A DNA stretch of 64,000 bases, from contig CM057159.1 of the NCBI GenBank assembly GCA_029962745.1, positions 27,463,510 through 27,527,509 on the forward strand, given 5' to 3'. The notes under the pieces were generated by a model. The model saw only the letters and a list, made by a program, of their open reading frames with translations, did no database searches and was not told the origin of the DNA. This document shows, one piece after another, positions 12,300-21,245 of the stretch (position 1 is the stretch's first letter; each line of letters begins with the position of its first letter). Both the position numbers and the translations under genes were made by a program. This stretch comes from Echinometra lucunter (Eukaryota; Echinodermata; Echinoidea; Camarodonta; Echinometridae).

Positions 12300-12520
12300 G
12301 AGTAGACAGTCAACTCATAATGGCAGGCTTTTACTTTGCTACTTTTATGTGAGGGAATGATGAGGAAAGGCGGGAAAGTGGAACCAAGTTTGCTCTTTTA
12401 CGGCGCAGTTTCTTCTAGGATTGCGGGACCGGACAATTTTCCCAGTCTTCATGCTTCCATCTCTCCGTGGTTGCTACAGTTGCCCTGCATTGAAGTAAAC
12501 GTTCAAGGGTTCAAGATAGC
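12300..12520 (+). promoter_or_regulatory. Possible first non-coding exon or promoter region of the orphan gene
   Basis: A GAACCAATAAC (CCAAT-like) motif lies near 12263. Relatively GC-balanced sequence follows and ends at a consensus donor, GTAAGT, at 12521. A strong acceptor (TTGTCATTTTCTTCAAG) ends at 14088, just before the chosen start codon, so a spliced leader exon here is plausible. No homology supports it and no transcription start can be read directly. Confidence 0.25.
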
Positions 12521-12889
12521 GTAAGTTTTTAATTCATTATTATACTTAATAGATAATGGACCCGGGATCAGTTGAAATGCATGTCACATAGAATTATGTT
12601 CGTGTTTAAGTGTCAGGAAAGGATAGAATTGAAAAGTTGATCAATTGATAGTTTTCCTATTTTCAAATGATATTGACAAAAGTGTATGTTGTAGTTGGTG
12701 ACATAAAATGTATTTGTATTTTTTTTCACTTACTATATTATGCCGAGCTGAATAGCAATTTACTTGTTTGATAGCGGGAGAACTTACGTGAAACCATGAC
12801 GAGCCCTATTAGTTTGCCATGTCTTTCATCTTGCTATTATGTACTGATTGAGAAGAAGAGAGGATATTCAATCTGCTTATTTTAAATTT

Positions 12890-13450
12890 ATGCAATAATA
12901 ATAATAGTAATAATGGTCATTAATGCGCTATACAGAAAGTAGTACCATAGCGCTTACAAAGTAAACATCAACAAAAAGAATTAGCTCTATCGAAAAAGGT
13001 AAGTCTTCAGTACTGTTGTCTTTTGAAAGTTGACAGAGTTTCTACTTCTCGGATTGAGGGTGGCAGAATGTTCCAAGCTCCAGAAGCACTTACACTAAAG
13101 CGTTTTTCAGCAGAAGAAAGATTTGATCTGGGAGATACAAGTCTAGTAGTATCAGATATAGAACGAAGATTACCTGTGGGTACGGGTATGTACGGAGCTA
13201 TTGTGTCAGCAAGGTAAGCTTGGTAAGAGGGGGCAGTATTGTTGATTAATTTGTAAACATACAGGCAGAGTTTGAACTGAACACGTTAAAAAAAGGAAGC
13301 CAATGGAGTTCTTGAAATAAAGAAGATACTTGTACTCTACGTCCAACCATGGATCTTATGGTCCAACCTGAAATACTAGACGTGCAGCACGATTCTGAAT
13401 ACTCTCGAGTTTTTCATATCCTTAGAAGAGAGAACAACAGATCAAATTGT
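12890..13450. repeat. Degenerate retroposon-like interspersed repeat
   Basis: A short ATA/AAT run is followed by GCGCTATACAG, a motif common at the 3' ends of deuterostome short retroposons. Further on are GGCAGAATGTTCCAAGCTCC (near 13061) and GGAAGCCAATGGAGTTCTTG (near 13297). I associate this phrase order with an old family dispersed in fish and marine invertebrates. No intact frame. The assignment is from pattern memory and is tentative. Confidence 0.4.
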
Positions 13451-13810
13451 ACAAATTCAAACTGAACAGATGTATTTTGTTTACGTTTCGTATAATTAAA
13501 CAGATGTTCTAAGTTTCCGCGACATACTTTAGACATCGAAATTTACAGACAATTCTTCTATCATTTTCGTTGAGGTGAATCAAATTTATTTTGAAACATA
13601 ATCTCTGCTTGAAAATTCGATACATAGTACATCGCTGGTTCTATGCCACTCCTGCTCACTTACATCTTGAAGCTTTTGGTTATTACAGTGCTTTTACAGA
13701 ATTAGAAGTCTATGATAATATCAAAAGTCTTATTGATGGCTTGACTTTTCCACGGCCACGAGTCAGAACAACAAGAATGGGCGCGTACTTTAGCTCTAGG
13801 TATTTCATTG

Positions 13811-13890
13811 TGACGTCAAGCTGGGCGTTCTTATTGTTCATTATGATCGCGCGCATCATTTCCATCATCATAGCAACTCACCATGGAAAC
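13811..13890 (+). promoter_or_regulatory. CRE palindrome and X-box-like motif upstream of the orphan gene
   Basis: A full CRE palindrome (TGACGTCA) is at 13811-13818. At 13877-13890, CTCACC-AT-GGAAAC matches the RFX X-box (GTNRCC, 0-3 spacer, RGYAAC) with one mismatch. Both lie 220-300 bases before the ATG at 14112. Either could occur by chance in 64 kb; their closeness to a coding start is the only reason to list them. Confidence 0.25.
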
Positions 13891-14111
13891 GCGCATCTGC
13901 ACAGTACTCTTGAGCATCTTTTGTTTCCAAAGTTTTAACATCTGAATCATAATCAGTGTTCTGTGATTTTCTTGAAGTAAATGACGGAGCAAGTCCAAAC
14001 CACTTTCGAACTTACATCAGTGCAGTTCTTGTTTTACATCTCTTTCTACATCGGAGTCTTTCTCTTAACGCTTGTCATTTTCTTCAAGAAAAGCAGCCGA
14101 TTGGCCTAATC

Positions 14112-14268
14112 ATGTCTTCAATTGAAAACAAATCGAGTGATTTGTTTGAGGAAGTTGAGAATGGAGCTCCACTTGTTGAGGAGAATGATGACGTTTCATC
14201 CGAGAAGGTTATCGAAGGACGATCGGAAGAGTCTCCTGCTAATCAAAGCAGCATCAGCAATGAACCAG
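14112..14268 (+). CDS. Orphan gene coding exon 1
   Basis: It starts MSSIENKSSDLFEEVENG and is acidic and disordered, ending SISNEP. The donor GTAAAG follows 14268, leaving phase 1. The exon probably begins at 14089 after CTTCAAG, giving a 23-base 5' untranslated part. The frame stays open upstream to 13956, so a longer N-terminus cannot be excluded. Confidence 0.65.
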
Positions 14269-17200
14269 GTAAAGATCTATCGGGCGAGTTCATCATTGTG
14301 AAGCAAAGGGGGCGGGGCATGAGATAATATTTTTAAAAACATTCAGGAAAGATACATTTATTATTTATCTTCAATTGAAATAGGCCTATAAGTAGGGGGG
14401 CTAGGCCTAGTTTGAAAGAATCGACAGTTTGAGCATTTTGTTGGGGATATCAATATAGCCTAGATCTAGTATACGTATACTACTTACTAGATAACAACGA
14501 AAAAAATAATGGGATACAGTCGATGGCGTTCTTTTATATTGTCTTTTTTCCTTCTCCTTATGATTTGCATCTAGGCCTATATTTATATATCCCTATATTT
14601 GCATCTTTGCCGATTCGATAGGGGAAAGTTACCTCTGTAGCGACGCAATCAAGCTTTAGTAGGGTGTCCACAGAAATTTTCTATTTCGAGCTTCAGGTTG
14701 TTGTTTTTTTTTTTTTGGATTTTTTTTACATATTTGATAAGAATAATGTATCAGATTACACATGGTTAAATTTCAGCATTTTCTGACTTTTCTATCAAAA
14801 GATAGAGTCATTCAAAATAACGGTAATTTTCTGCCCCTTTTTGCCCATTTGCTCTGTAATATACACATGGACAGGGATACCGTGCAAATAATGATGTTTA
14901 TCAGACCGTTAGGCCTACATTTTCAATTTTTATTTTTATGCAGGGCCTCATCAATGAAAAGATAGCCCAATGTATTCTCTTTCAGTCGATATAAGATTTA
15001 TACTGATTTGAAATTAAGATCAACTTGTAAATTTTGAAAAATTGCCCAAAATGGCTAAAAATCAGCTTCCTATTCATTTTCAATGGGAAATACTCGTTTC
15101 GTAGAATTTTGACAAGCATTAGTTATTTACTTTCTATTTCTTTTCACTCTCAGTAACATTTCATGCAACATTATCTAAAAAGTAGATCAGAACTTTCTCT
15201 ATCAAATGATACCAAACATTTGATATCAAAATAAGGAGATCAACATGAGGAATTGCACTGAGTAAAGGACAAAAAATGGTCCACTTTTTGGTCACAGCTC
15301 AGCATGCTTTGGTACAGAAACTGAAATCTGCTGCGGACACCCTAGCTTTAGTAGGACCGGTCGCTTTATGGTCTGAGGTTCGAGGTCGAGTGGGCTGATC
15401 GCATGAATAGTTCCATCCCCCGTATGGACAAAGTTCTTTTTTTTTTCTTTGCTTTGTTTTTTCTTTGCTTTTTAATCTTTGTTTTTTTCTTTTACAATTC
15501 ATTCAAGGGACCACAGAATCGGCCAGTACCGCCTTCGACGCAGAACCAGAGATCGCAGCAGGAATCAATGACGTCACGCCTGCTATCGATCAACCTTCTA
15601 CGACTTCGTCACCTTTAACCCCGTCACCTGTCGCTTCATCGTCCGCTCCTTGTACACAGGAGACCCAGACTACTGAATCGACGACGACATCGAGAATGAT
15701 CACTACATTCGTAGGGCCTGTACAGGGTCCCGGTATCAGTGTGTACTCGCCTTACATCGAAGATCATAGGGAGATGCCCATTGGGCCGAACGTGTTTGAG
15801 AAGAACATCCGAAACGCTATCGAATCGAGGAAGCAGGAGGATGTCGATGCCGTTAAGGATGCAAGTGAAAAGGAACCAGGTAGCTTTTTCCAGGAAAATA
15901 AATCGAACTTTTTATACTGTAATAAGTAATCAAAATATATTTTCATCCTACTCCTTTTCATCAGCATGATCATCATGATTATCATCATGATCATAACCAT
16001 TTTTAATTTCATCTTTGTTCTAATTTCCATTATTTTCATATTCTCCTGCTTCTTCGTGAACCAAATATATATTTTTCTTCACTTCATATCCAAATATCAT
16101 TCTACTATGTCTCATCATCTCCATCATCATCATCATCATCACCATCACCATCACCACCGCCGACGCTGCCATTACAATCGTTATTTTCATCATCTATTTT
16201 GTTGTTGTTGTTGTTGTATTTTGAAGACAATCATCATCGAAGGTCAAACATGTTACAATCGGATCTCTTTCCAGATGAAAGCGCTGTCCAAGTCACACCT
16301 AGTAACGGGGATGTTCTGGAGACAGATTACAACGGGGAGCATGATGGGACCTCGGTCGCCAAGGCACAGTGTACAACGGAGCAGTCTGACACGTCAGCCG
16401 AGAAACATGGTTGTCCGGATCAGGCTGGGACCTTGTCTGAGGGACATAGCGACAAGGAGGACAATAACACGTCGGTTGCAGCAGATGACAACCTGAAACA
16501 GGAAGACATTTCCTTCGAGGCTTCTTGTAGTGAGGAGAAGACCGAGGACGCGTGTGCGGATGCCTTAAACAAGGAACAGGCTGACACTCCTGCCGAGGCC
16601 GAGAGCAACAAAAATGCGGCAGATAGCCCAGTCGAGGTTGATTGCTCCAAAGAAGCTGCAAAGACCAAGTTGCCGACCAACACTATTCTGGAAGATGAAC
16701 AACCCAAGGAAGTAAAAACACAGACTGAAAGTGCAGGTGAGCAGTTGATTATTCACCTTCGTATCAGCTGACATGATGAAACTACAAGAACATGAAGAGA
16801 GCAAATCATTATTATTAATTCAGCAATATGGGACTGTTCTCGGTGTGAATCCATGGCCTGATCTCGATAAATGTTTTCCAATCAGCATGATCAGGTTTTT
16901 GTTAAGAATGAATGCCAAATTTGCTCATAGCCCGGTAATAAAAAGCTACGGATATTTTTTTTTCATTGATTACAGCTTTGAATGAAAAAAGTGGCCCTAT
17001 TTCAAACCTTATCCTCTTTCAACCGGGGCAACATTATACCTTTCAATGATCAGGCCCTTGCTATTTCCATATCATACCGTTCCTTGCCCACAGATCCGCA
17101 GACGTATCCCGCAGATGCCGAAACTCTCGCTCAGGCGAAGGAATGGCACGACTCCATCGTCCGTCGGGTAGCCCGGCTTCGAGGTCTGTCAAGCTGGCTG

Positions 17201-19892
17201 GGTGAGAGGAACAAGCGCATGGACGGGATGGTGGAGATCCTTGTCAGATCCCTAGAACACATGGGTGTCGGCGCGGTGACGGATCACATCGGAAACTTGG
17301 TAAGCGAGAGTCAGATAAGAGTGAATATCAAACAATCCTCTTAGTAATAGCAGTATAGTTCTTCATTATGCATTTCTCATCAGAGGATGCCTACAAAACT
17401 CTACTATGGTAATGCTCTATGGCGATGAAACAAGGAATTATTTTCTGCTTGATACCAATTCAATACCCAAGGCTCCAGAGAGGCAGATATAGGTGAATGT
17501 CTTGTCGACAAGAAACATTTGATTGTCTTAAAACTGGGACGAAGGAAAGGCCCTCGAAATATTTTTTTTCATGTAGAACAAGTCTAAAAAGGAGCTTTAA
17601 ATACTCTTATCATTAGGCCTAATGGTGAAGTTACCCCATGCTTCTTGGCCAATAGGCAGGGGAAGAGAGAGAGAAAGAGAAAGACAGACAAAGAGAGCGA
17701 GAAAAAAATGGTAGATGCAGGGTATGCTGGGTGAGTAATAACGACATGGGAGTAAAGGGATAAGTACATTTATTCAGGAAGGGAAGAAAAATAAAAAGGA
17801 TACCATGCAACTAGTAACTCTTATTTTTTTCTTTCCTTCGCACAGATTCCTCTGCAAAATTTCCGTTTGAACTCGGCCATTAAGCTGTCATCGACAGACA
17901 CCACTTGGACGAATTGCGATGAAGAAATCATGAGCAATGATATCAATGGTGAGAACTAATCGCTGATAGTACAATTTCAAGTAAAAACACCACAATTATC
18001 ATTTGGAGCTGTAAATGAGAAGTAATATACAGTAATTATGATTATAGAAAACACAACGTTTTGTTTTCAATTCAAAGGTTCCGATTAAATTTCTAGAAGT
18101 CTGAAAAAAGCTCTCTAAAAAGTATTTCCATGTATCATTTTGACTCGGCTAGTCCGGTTTCTGCGTCAATTGAAACTAATTTCGTCGTCTATCTCATAAG
18201 AATAATAGTTATATTGATTTAGTAGTAAGTTGATTTCTTTGTCATGTTTGTAATATGGCCACACTGATGGGTAATGAACTTTCATTTTCCTTCCATAATA
18301 ATGACATCACCTGTGAAAGCTTTGTCCTTCCCTTCCCTTCCCTCTCCTCGACTTCAGCATGGTTGCCGGACTCGTTGCCAGACGATCAGAACCTCTCGTT
18401 GACGAACGAGCAGATGAGAAAGTACGAGAGTCAGGTCGAGGCCCTCCGAGCGGAGAACGAGTGCCTCCAGCGCTCACTGCAGACTGCCCTGGATAACCAG
18501 GGTTCCCTGGGTGTCCAGATCAACCAGTGGCAGGCGTGTATCGACAGTGCAGGACAACAGCTGTGCCGGGTCACACAGGAGGTTCACGAATCAAAATCAC
18601 GCGAGAGGCATCTGCGTCGTCTCCTGGGCGAGGAGCGACGGATCAAGGTATAGAGAAATACAAATCTATTCAACCATTTTAGCATCTTCGCCACAGTGAA
18701 GAACGTGCATGTTTGTAGCTCATTATATGTTTTTCGTTTTTCGAAGAGCCAACACAATCATGGCCGAAGCGTTCTGTTAATATGAAATACCGGGTAATTA
18801 AGAAATCACAATAGCGCATGATAATGCAATTATGAATATTATTCTCTTCTCACGGATATGATTTTTATACCCGTAAATTTGCCGCCAACACTGGATTGCA
18901 TGTTTTGTGAACAAACATTCTCGGCTTCTTTCGATCAATCAGAGAGAAAATAATTCCCGTGTCCGCTGTTCTGACCGTCTTTCGCTTTGATCCTTCAGGA
19001 CTCGTTGGTACAACAAAACTCCATGACAAAGGCAGAACAACAAGACCACACAGCAGAAAATGTGACCTATTGGCCTCAAAGCGAAGGACTGAGTGGTCCG
19101 TCTCATCAGCCGGCAACCTCGGCAACCGGTGAGAATAGCGCAACGTTTGCGCAAGACAGGCAGCAAGTGGTCGGTAATGCTGTCTTCAACAGCTACACAG
19201 GATCTCCTTCTACTCAGACGACAGTACAGGCATCACCCGTGCCAGAGAGGGTATTGGAACATGGAAGAGCACTTTCTTACGGGCCAAGGGATACGCGTAG
19301 CAGTAGACTAAACAGCTCCGCGCCACCTTTCGTTTCGGCATATGCTTCGCCGCACCGACAAAATTACCGAGGTAACTGGCGCACCGGATCTAATTGGCAT
19401 TCGAGATCCGTATCTGGACGAAACTTTGGATCCGCCGTAGGACGAGGTCGCCACAGCAGTGGGAGGGGGTATTACAGAAAGGAGCACAGCACAAACGCAG
19501 GTTTTAATCGGCTCCTGGATGGTTTCTTTGACAACTTGAACAGAATCGAGAATGCGCTTCGTCAGCAAGGAATCAATGTCCCCGGTCCGAATTCTGACGC
19601 ATCACAAGTAGTCCAGCAACAACAGCCGCAGCAAGTCGTATCCAGCAATGTCACCATGCAGTATCCGACGGTCCAAGACCTACAGCAGCAGCAAACGGTG
19701 CCAAACCAAACAGTGTATTTCAGCCCACCTATGCAGACTGTTGTCTACGAAGAGCCAGACTACTCCGTGGCTCAGCCGGTCCAGTCGATACCCTCCATGC
19801 AGCAAGTCCCACAGAGCCCGACTGTGGTCCAAGGGGTCCAAGTCATCCAACCTCATGTACAGTTTGCCCAAGTTGAGGGTCAGGCATACTAG
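14112..19892 (+). CDS. Unrecognised 827-residue protein with coiled coil, RG-rich patch and Q-rich tail (seven coding exons)
   Basis: Exons 14112-14268, 15508-15879, 16275-16736, 17094-17299, 17846-17948, 18358-18647 and 18999-19892 all have GT/AG borders. Their phases (1,1,1,0,1,0) join without a stop into 827 residues. Layout: 1-176 disordered, S/T/E-rich; 177-330 acidic degenerate repeats; 331-433 a compact, mostly helical part with several Trp; about 446-530 coiled coil; 645-692 RG-rich with aromatic residues; 695-720 a short amphipathic helix; 730-827 Q/P/V-rich. This resembles proteins of RNA-protein condensates, but I cannot name a family. There is no signal peptide or membrane segment. 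The ATG at 14112 was chosen because a strong acceptor ends at 14088; an in-frame ATG at 13956 is an alternative. Confidence 0.8.
14661..15343. mobile_element. hAT-like non-autonomous element in orphan-gene intron 1
   Basis: The ends are AGGGTGTCC and its complement GGACACCCT. They are flanked by a 9-base direct duplication AGCTTTAGT at 14652-14660 and 15344-15352; one base can be assigned to either repeat, so 8-9 bases is the honest length. That size suits hAT-type insertion. The 683 bp interior has no transposase frame. Confidence 0.8.
15508..15879 (+). CDS. Orphan gene coding exon 2
   Basis: Acceptor CATTCAAG, donor GTAGCT, phase 1 to 1. A Ser/Thr/Pro-rich first part (STTSSPLTPSPVASSSAP) is followed by a more ordered stretch with VQGPGISVYSPYIEDHRE, GPNVFEKNIRNAIESRKQ and a charged end. 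The middle stretch looks folded and would be the best query for a remote homology search. Confidence 0.75.
16115..16157. repeat. CAT/CAC trinucleotide microsatellite
   Basis: Short (CATCAT/CAC) run in orphan-gene intron 2. It gives artificial poly-His or poly-Met/Ile frames, which are not coding. Confidence 0.85.
16275..16736 (+). CDS. Orphan gene coding exon 3, acidic degenerate repeat
   Basis: Acceptor TTTCCAG, donor GTGAGC, phase 1 to 1, 154 codons. The peptide contains about eight imperfect copies of a 12-15-residue unit of the form K/T-E-Q-x-D-T-S/P-A-E-x-x (for example TEQSDTSAEKHG, KEQADTPAEAESN, KNAADSPVEVDC). It is highly acidic and likely unstructured. Cys residues recur at some repeat joints. 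Confidence 0.8.
17094..17299 (+). CDS. Orphan gene coding exon 4, helical core
   Basis: Acceptor TTGCCCACAG, donor GTAAGC, phase 1 to 0. It encodes an ordered-looking, probably helical segment: AETLAQAKEWHDSIVRRVAR, LRGLSSWLGERNKRMDGM and VEILVRSLEHMG. This is the most globular part of the protein. The codons are GC-richer than the surrounding introns, as expected for real coding sequence. Confidence 0.85.
17846..17948 (+). CDS. Orphan gene coding exon 5
   Basis: Acceptor CTTCGCACAG after a long pyrimidine tract, donor GTGAGA, phase 0 to 1. It encodes IPLQNFRLNSAIKLSS and then TDTTWTNCDEEIMSNDIN. It is short, but splice sites and phase fit exactly between exons 4 and 6. Confidence 0.8.
18358..18647 (+). 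CDS. Orphan gene coding exon 6, coiled coil
   Basis: Acceptor CTCGACTTCAG, donor GTATAG, phase 1 to 0. After WLPDSLPDDQ comes a heptad-patterned stretch with leucines and hydrophobic residues at a/d-like spacing: MRKYESQVEALRAENECLQ, then QINQWQACID, and finally basic HLRRLLGEERRIK. A dimeric coiled coil is the natural reading. Confidence 0.85.
18999..19892 (+). CDS. Orphan gene terminal exon, RG-rich and Q-rich
   Basis: Acceptor TGATCCTTCAG, ending in TAG at 19890-19892; 297 residues. It has a polar, low-complexity start, then an RG/aromatic patch (YRGNWRTGSNWHSRS, GRGRHSSGRGYYR), an amphipathic helix (GFNRLLDGFFDNLNRI), and a Gln/Pro/Val tail with QQQQPQQVV and repeated PxxVQxxQ segments. 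RG patches with Tyr/Trp usually bind RNA or drive condensation; that role here is inference. Confidence 0.88.
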   Translation, partial: DSLVQQNSMTKAEQQDHTAENVTYWPQSEGLSGPSHQPATSATGENSATFAQDRQQVVGNAVFNSYTGSPSTQTTVQASPVPERVLEHGRALSYGPRDTRSSRLNSSAPPFVSAYASPHRQNYRGNWRTGSNWHSRSVSGRNFGSAVGRGRHSSGRGYYRKEHSTNAGFNRLLDGFFDNLNRIENALRQQGINVPGPNSDASQVVQQQQPQQVVSSNVTMQYPTVQDLQQQQTVPNQTVYFSPPMQTVVYEEPDYSVAQPVQSIPSMQQVPQSPTVVQGVQVIQPHVQFAQVEGQAY

Positions 19893-21245
19893 AACTACGG
19901 GAAACAGTGGAGGCATGCAGGGATTTGGGAAAAGTGATCATTTGTCAGGGTGTTGGAGCGGCAGTCACCATGTATCATAGAAACAGTGGCGTTGCTAGAA
20001 AGTTGAAATGTAGGGATGGGTGACAAGACTGAACATTCGAGATGCATTTGTATGTGTGCATGTTTATTGGTGAAAGACGGTATGTAGGACCTGCTGGAAA
20101 ATCTTAAGCCAACTAGTCGACATTTTGGTCATTTTCTTTCCCCCTCCTTCCTCCCACCGCATTCTAGAGACGCCCCTTCCTGTAGAGGACTACCGCGATC
20201 GGCACTATTAGGGAGGTATCTAGCCGTAGCAAGATACTTATCCTCCAACACATTACAAGTTTTATGATGTTGTAGGATTACTGGCACAGTGTAAATTGGC
20301 CTGAATTGTAGAGATGTCTGGTTTTTTTCATAGGGACATCTTGAGACTGATATGTAAGTCTCTCCTGAGTCCCGCGGTAACTCACTTTGGGGAATGAAAT
20401 GGCGAAGAGCTAGTGGGCAGAATATCACTTGATGAAGTCAATGGAAGTGGGGGCCTCTTGCTGAAAAACCTTGCGGCTGAACCCCTGTGTTTCATAAAGC
20501 TTGCTATGAATTAGAACTGGCAAAATTTCTAATAAAAACTGCACAGTCTGCCAGATTCCTTAAATTTAAAAGCTTTAAATTTTACCAATTACTGAATGTC
20601 AAGGTTTTATGAAACAGCGTCCTGATATCACAAATCTTCGATTCTAATTCTGAGTTGCGATATATCGACGTTTCTAATGTTTATGAAATATCGACTGTAA
20701 ATCATGGAATGCATAATCATATTGTGATTTGTACATTGTATATAATCTTATATAAAAAGAATATTTTTTCTCCAGAAAGTAATGATATTCTCTTACTGGA
20801 AAAAAAAGGGTTTCAACTGCAGGGGGGTGATTACTCATTCCTTTTTGATGCTGCAAATACAGTGGTTGAAGCCAGACAATGGTACCAAGAATGAGGACAT
20901 ATGTTTAATATTTCAGCTGTTTAATAGAATGATCAATTATGCTTTTCTTTACATTTAAAAGAATCACGAATGTACAGGTATATCTAAAGGTTGTATTGCT
21001 TCCATAAGTTCTGTACTATTTCTGCATCAAAGGAAATACATTGCATACTTAGTGCAAATAGTGTTGGATATGTAACACTTCTTTGAACAAATAGCGAAAA
21101 TTATGTAAAGCTGACAACAAATTTTAGAAGAATTTCCGTTTGAAAAGTCATGTAAAATTGGAACTAGTTCAATCAGTTTTTATCTAGAAAGACTGATCAT
21201 GTTATATAAACAAGTATTTTACAGAAGTCGTGAAACAAAATAAAA
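19893..21245 (+). other. Probable 3' untranslated and flanking region of the orphan gene
   Basis: No supported frame. AATAAA occurs at 20531-20536, inside a fold-back element, and at 21239-21244. Which one is used cannot be told from sequence. Confidence 0.35.
20482..20622. mobile_element. Fold-back element with TTTCATAAA ends
   Basis: The left end is CCCTGTGTTTCATAAAGC; the right end is its complement, TTTTATGAAACAGCGTCC. About 140 bp in total, non-coding. The TTTCATRAA terminal motif recurs at 29095 and 36685, so these are probably related short elements. Confidence 0.6.

Noticed and set aside
13591..13938. 115-codon plus-strand frame with a hydrophobic segment near its end
   Set aside because: I briefly saw a faint resemblance of its middle (YYSAFTELE) to the end of a class V aminotransferase fold, but the match is too short and the frame has no neighbours of that family.
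15361..15400. GGTTCGAGGTCGAG, a B-box-like motif beside the hAT-like element
   Set aside because: No A box at suitable spacing and no cloverleaf, so not a tRNA gene or a supportable SINE.
15966..16496. 176-codon frame with a poly-His stretch overlapping orphan exon 3
   Set aside because: It runs through a CAT/CAC microsatellite and reads exon 3 in the wrong frame; the correct frame starts at the acceptor at 16275.
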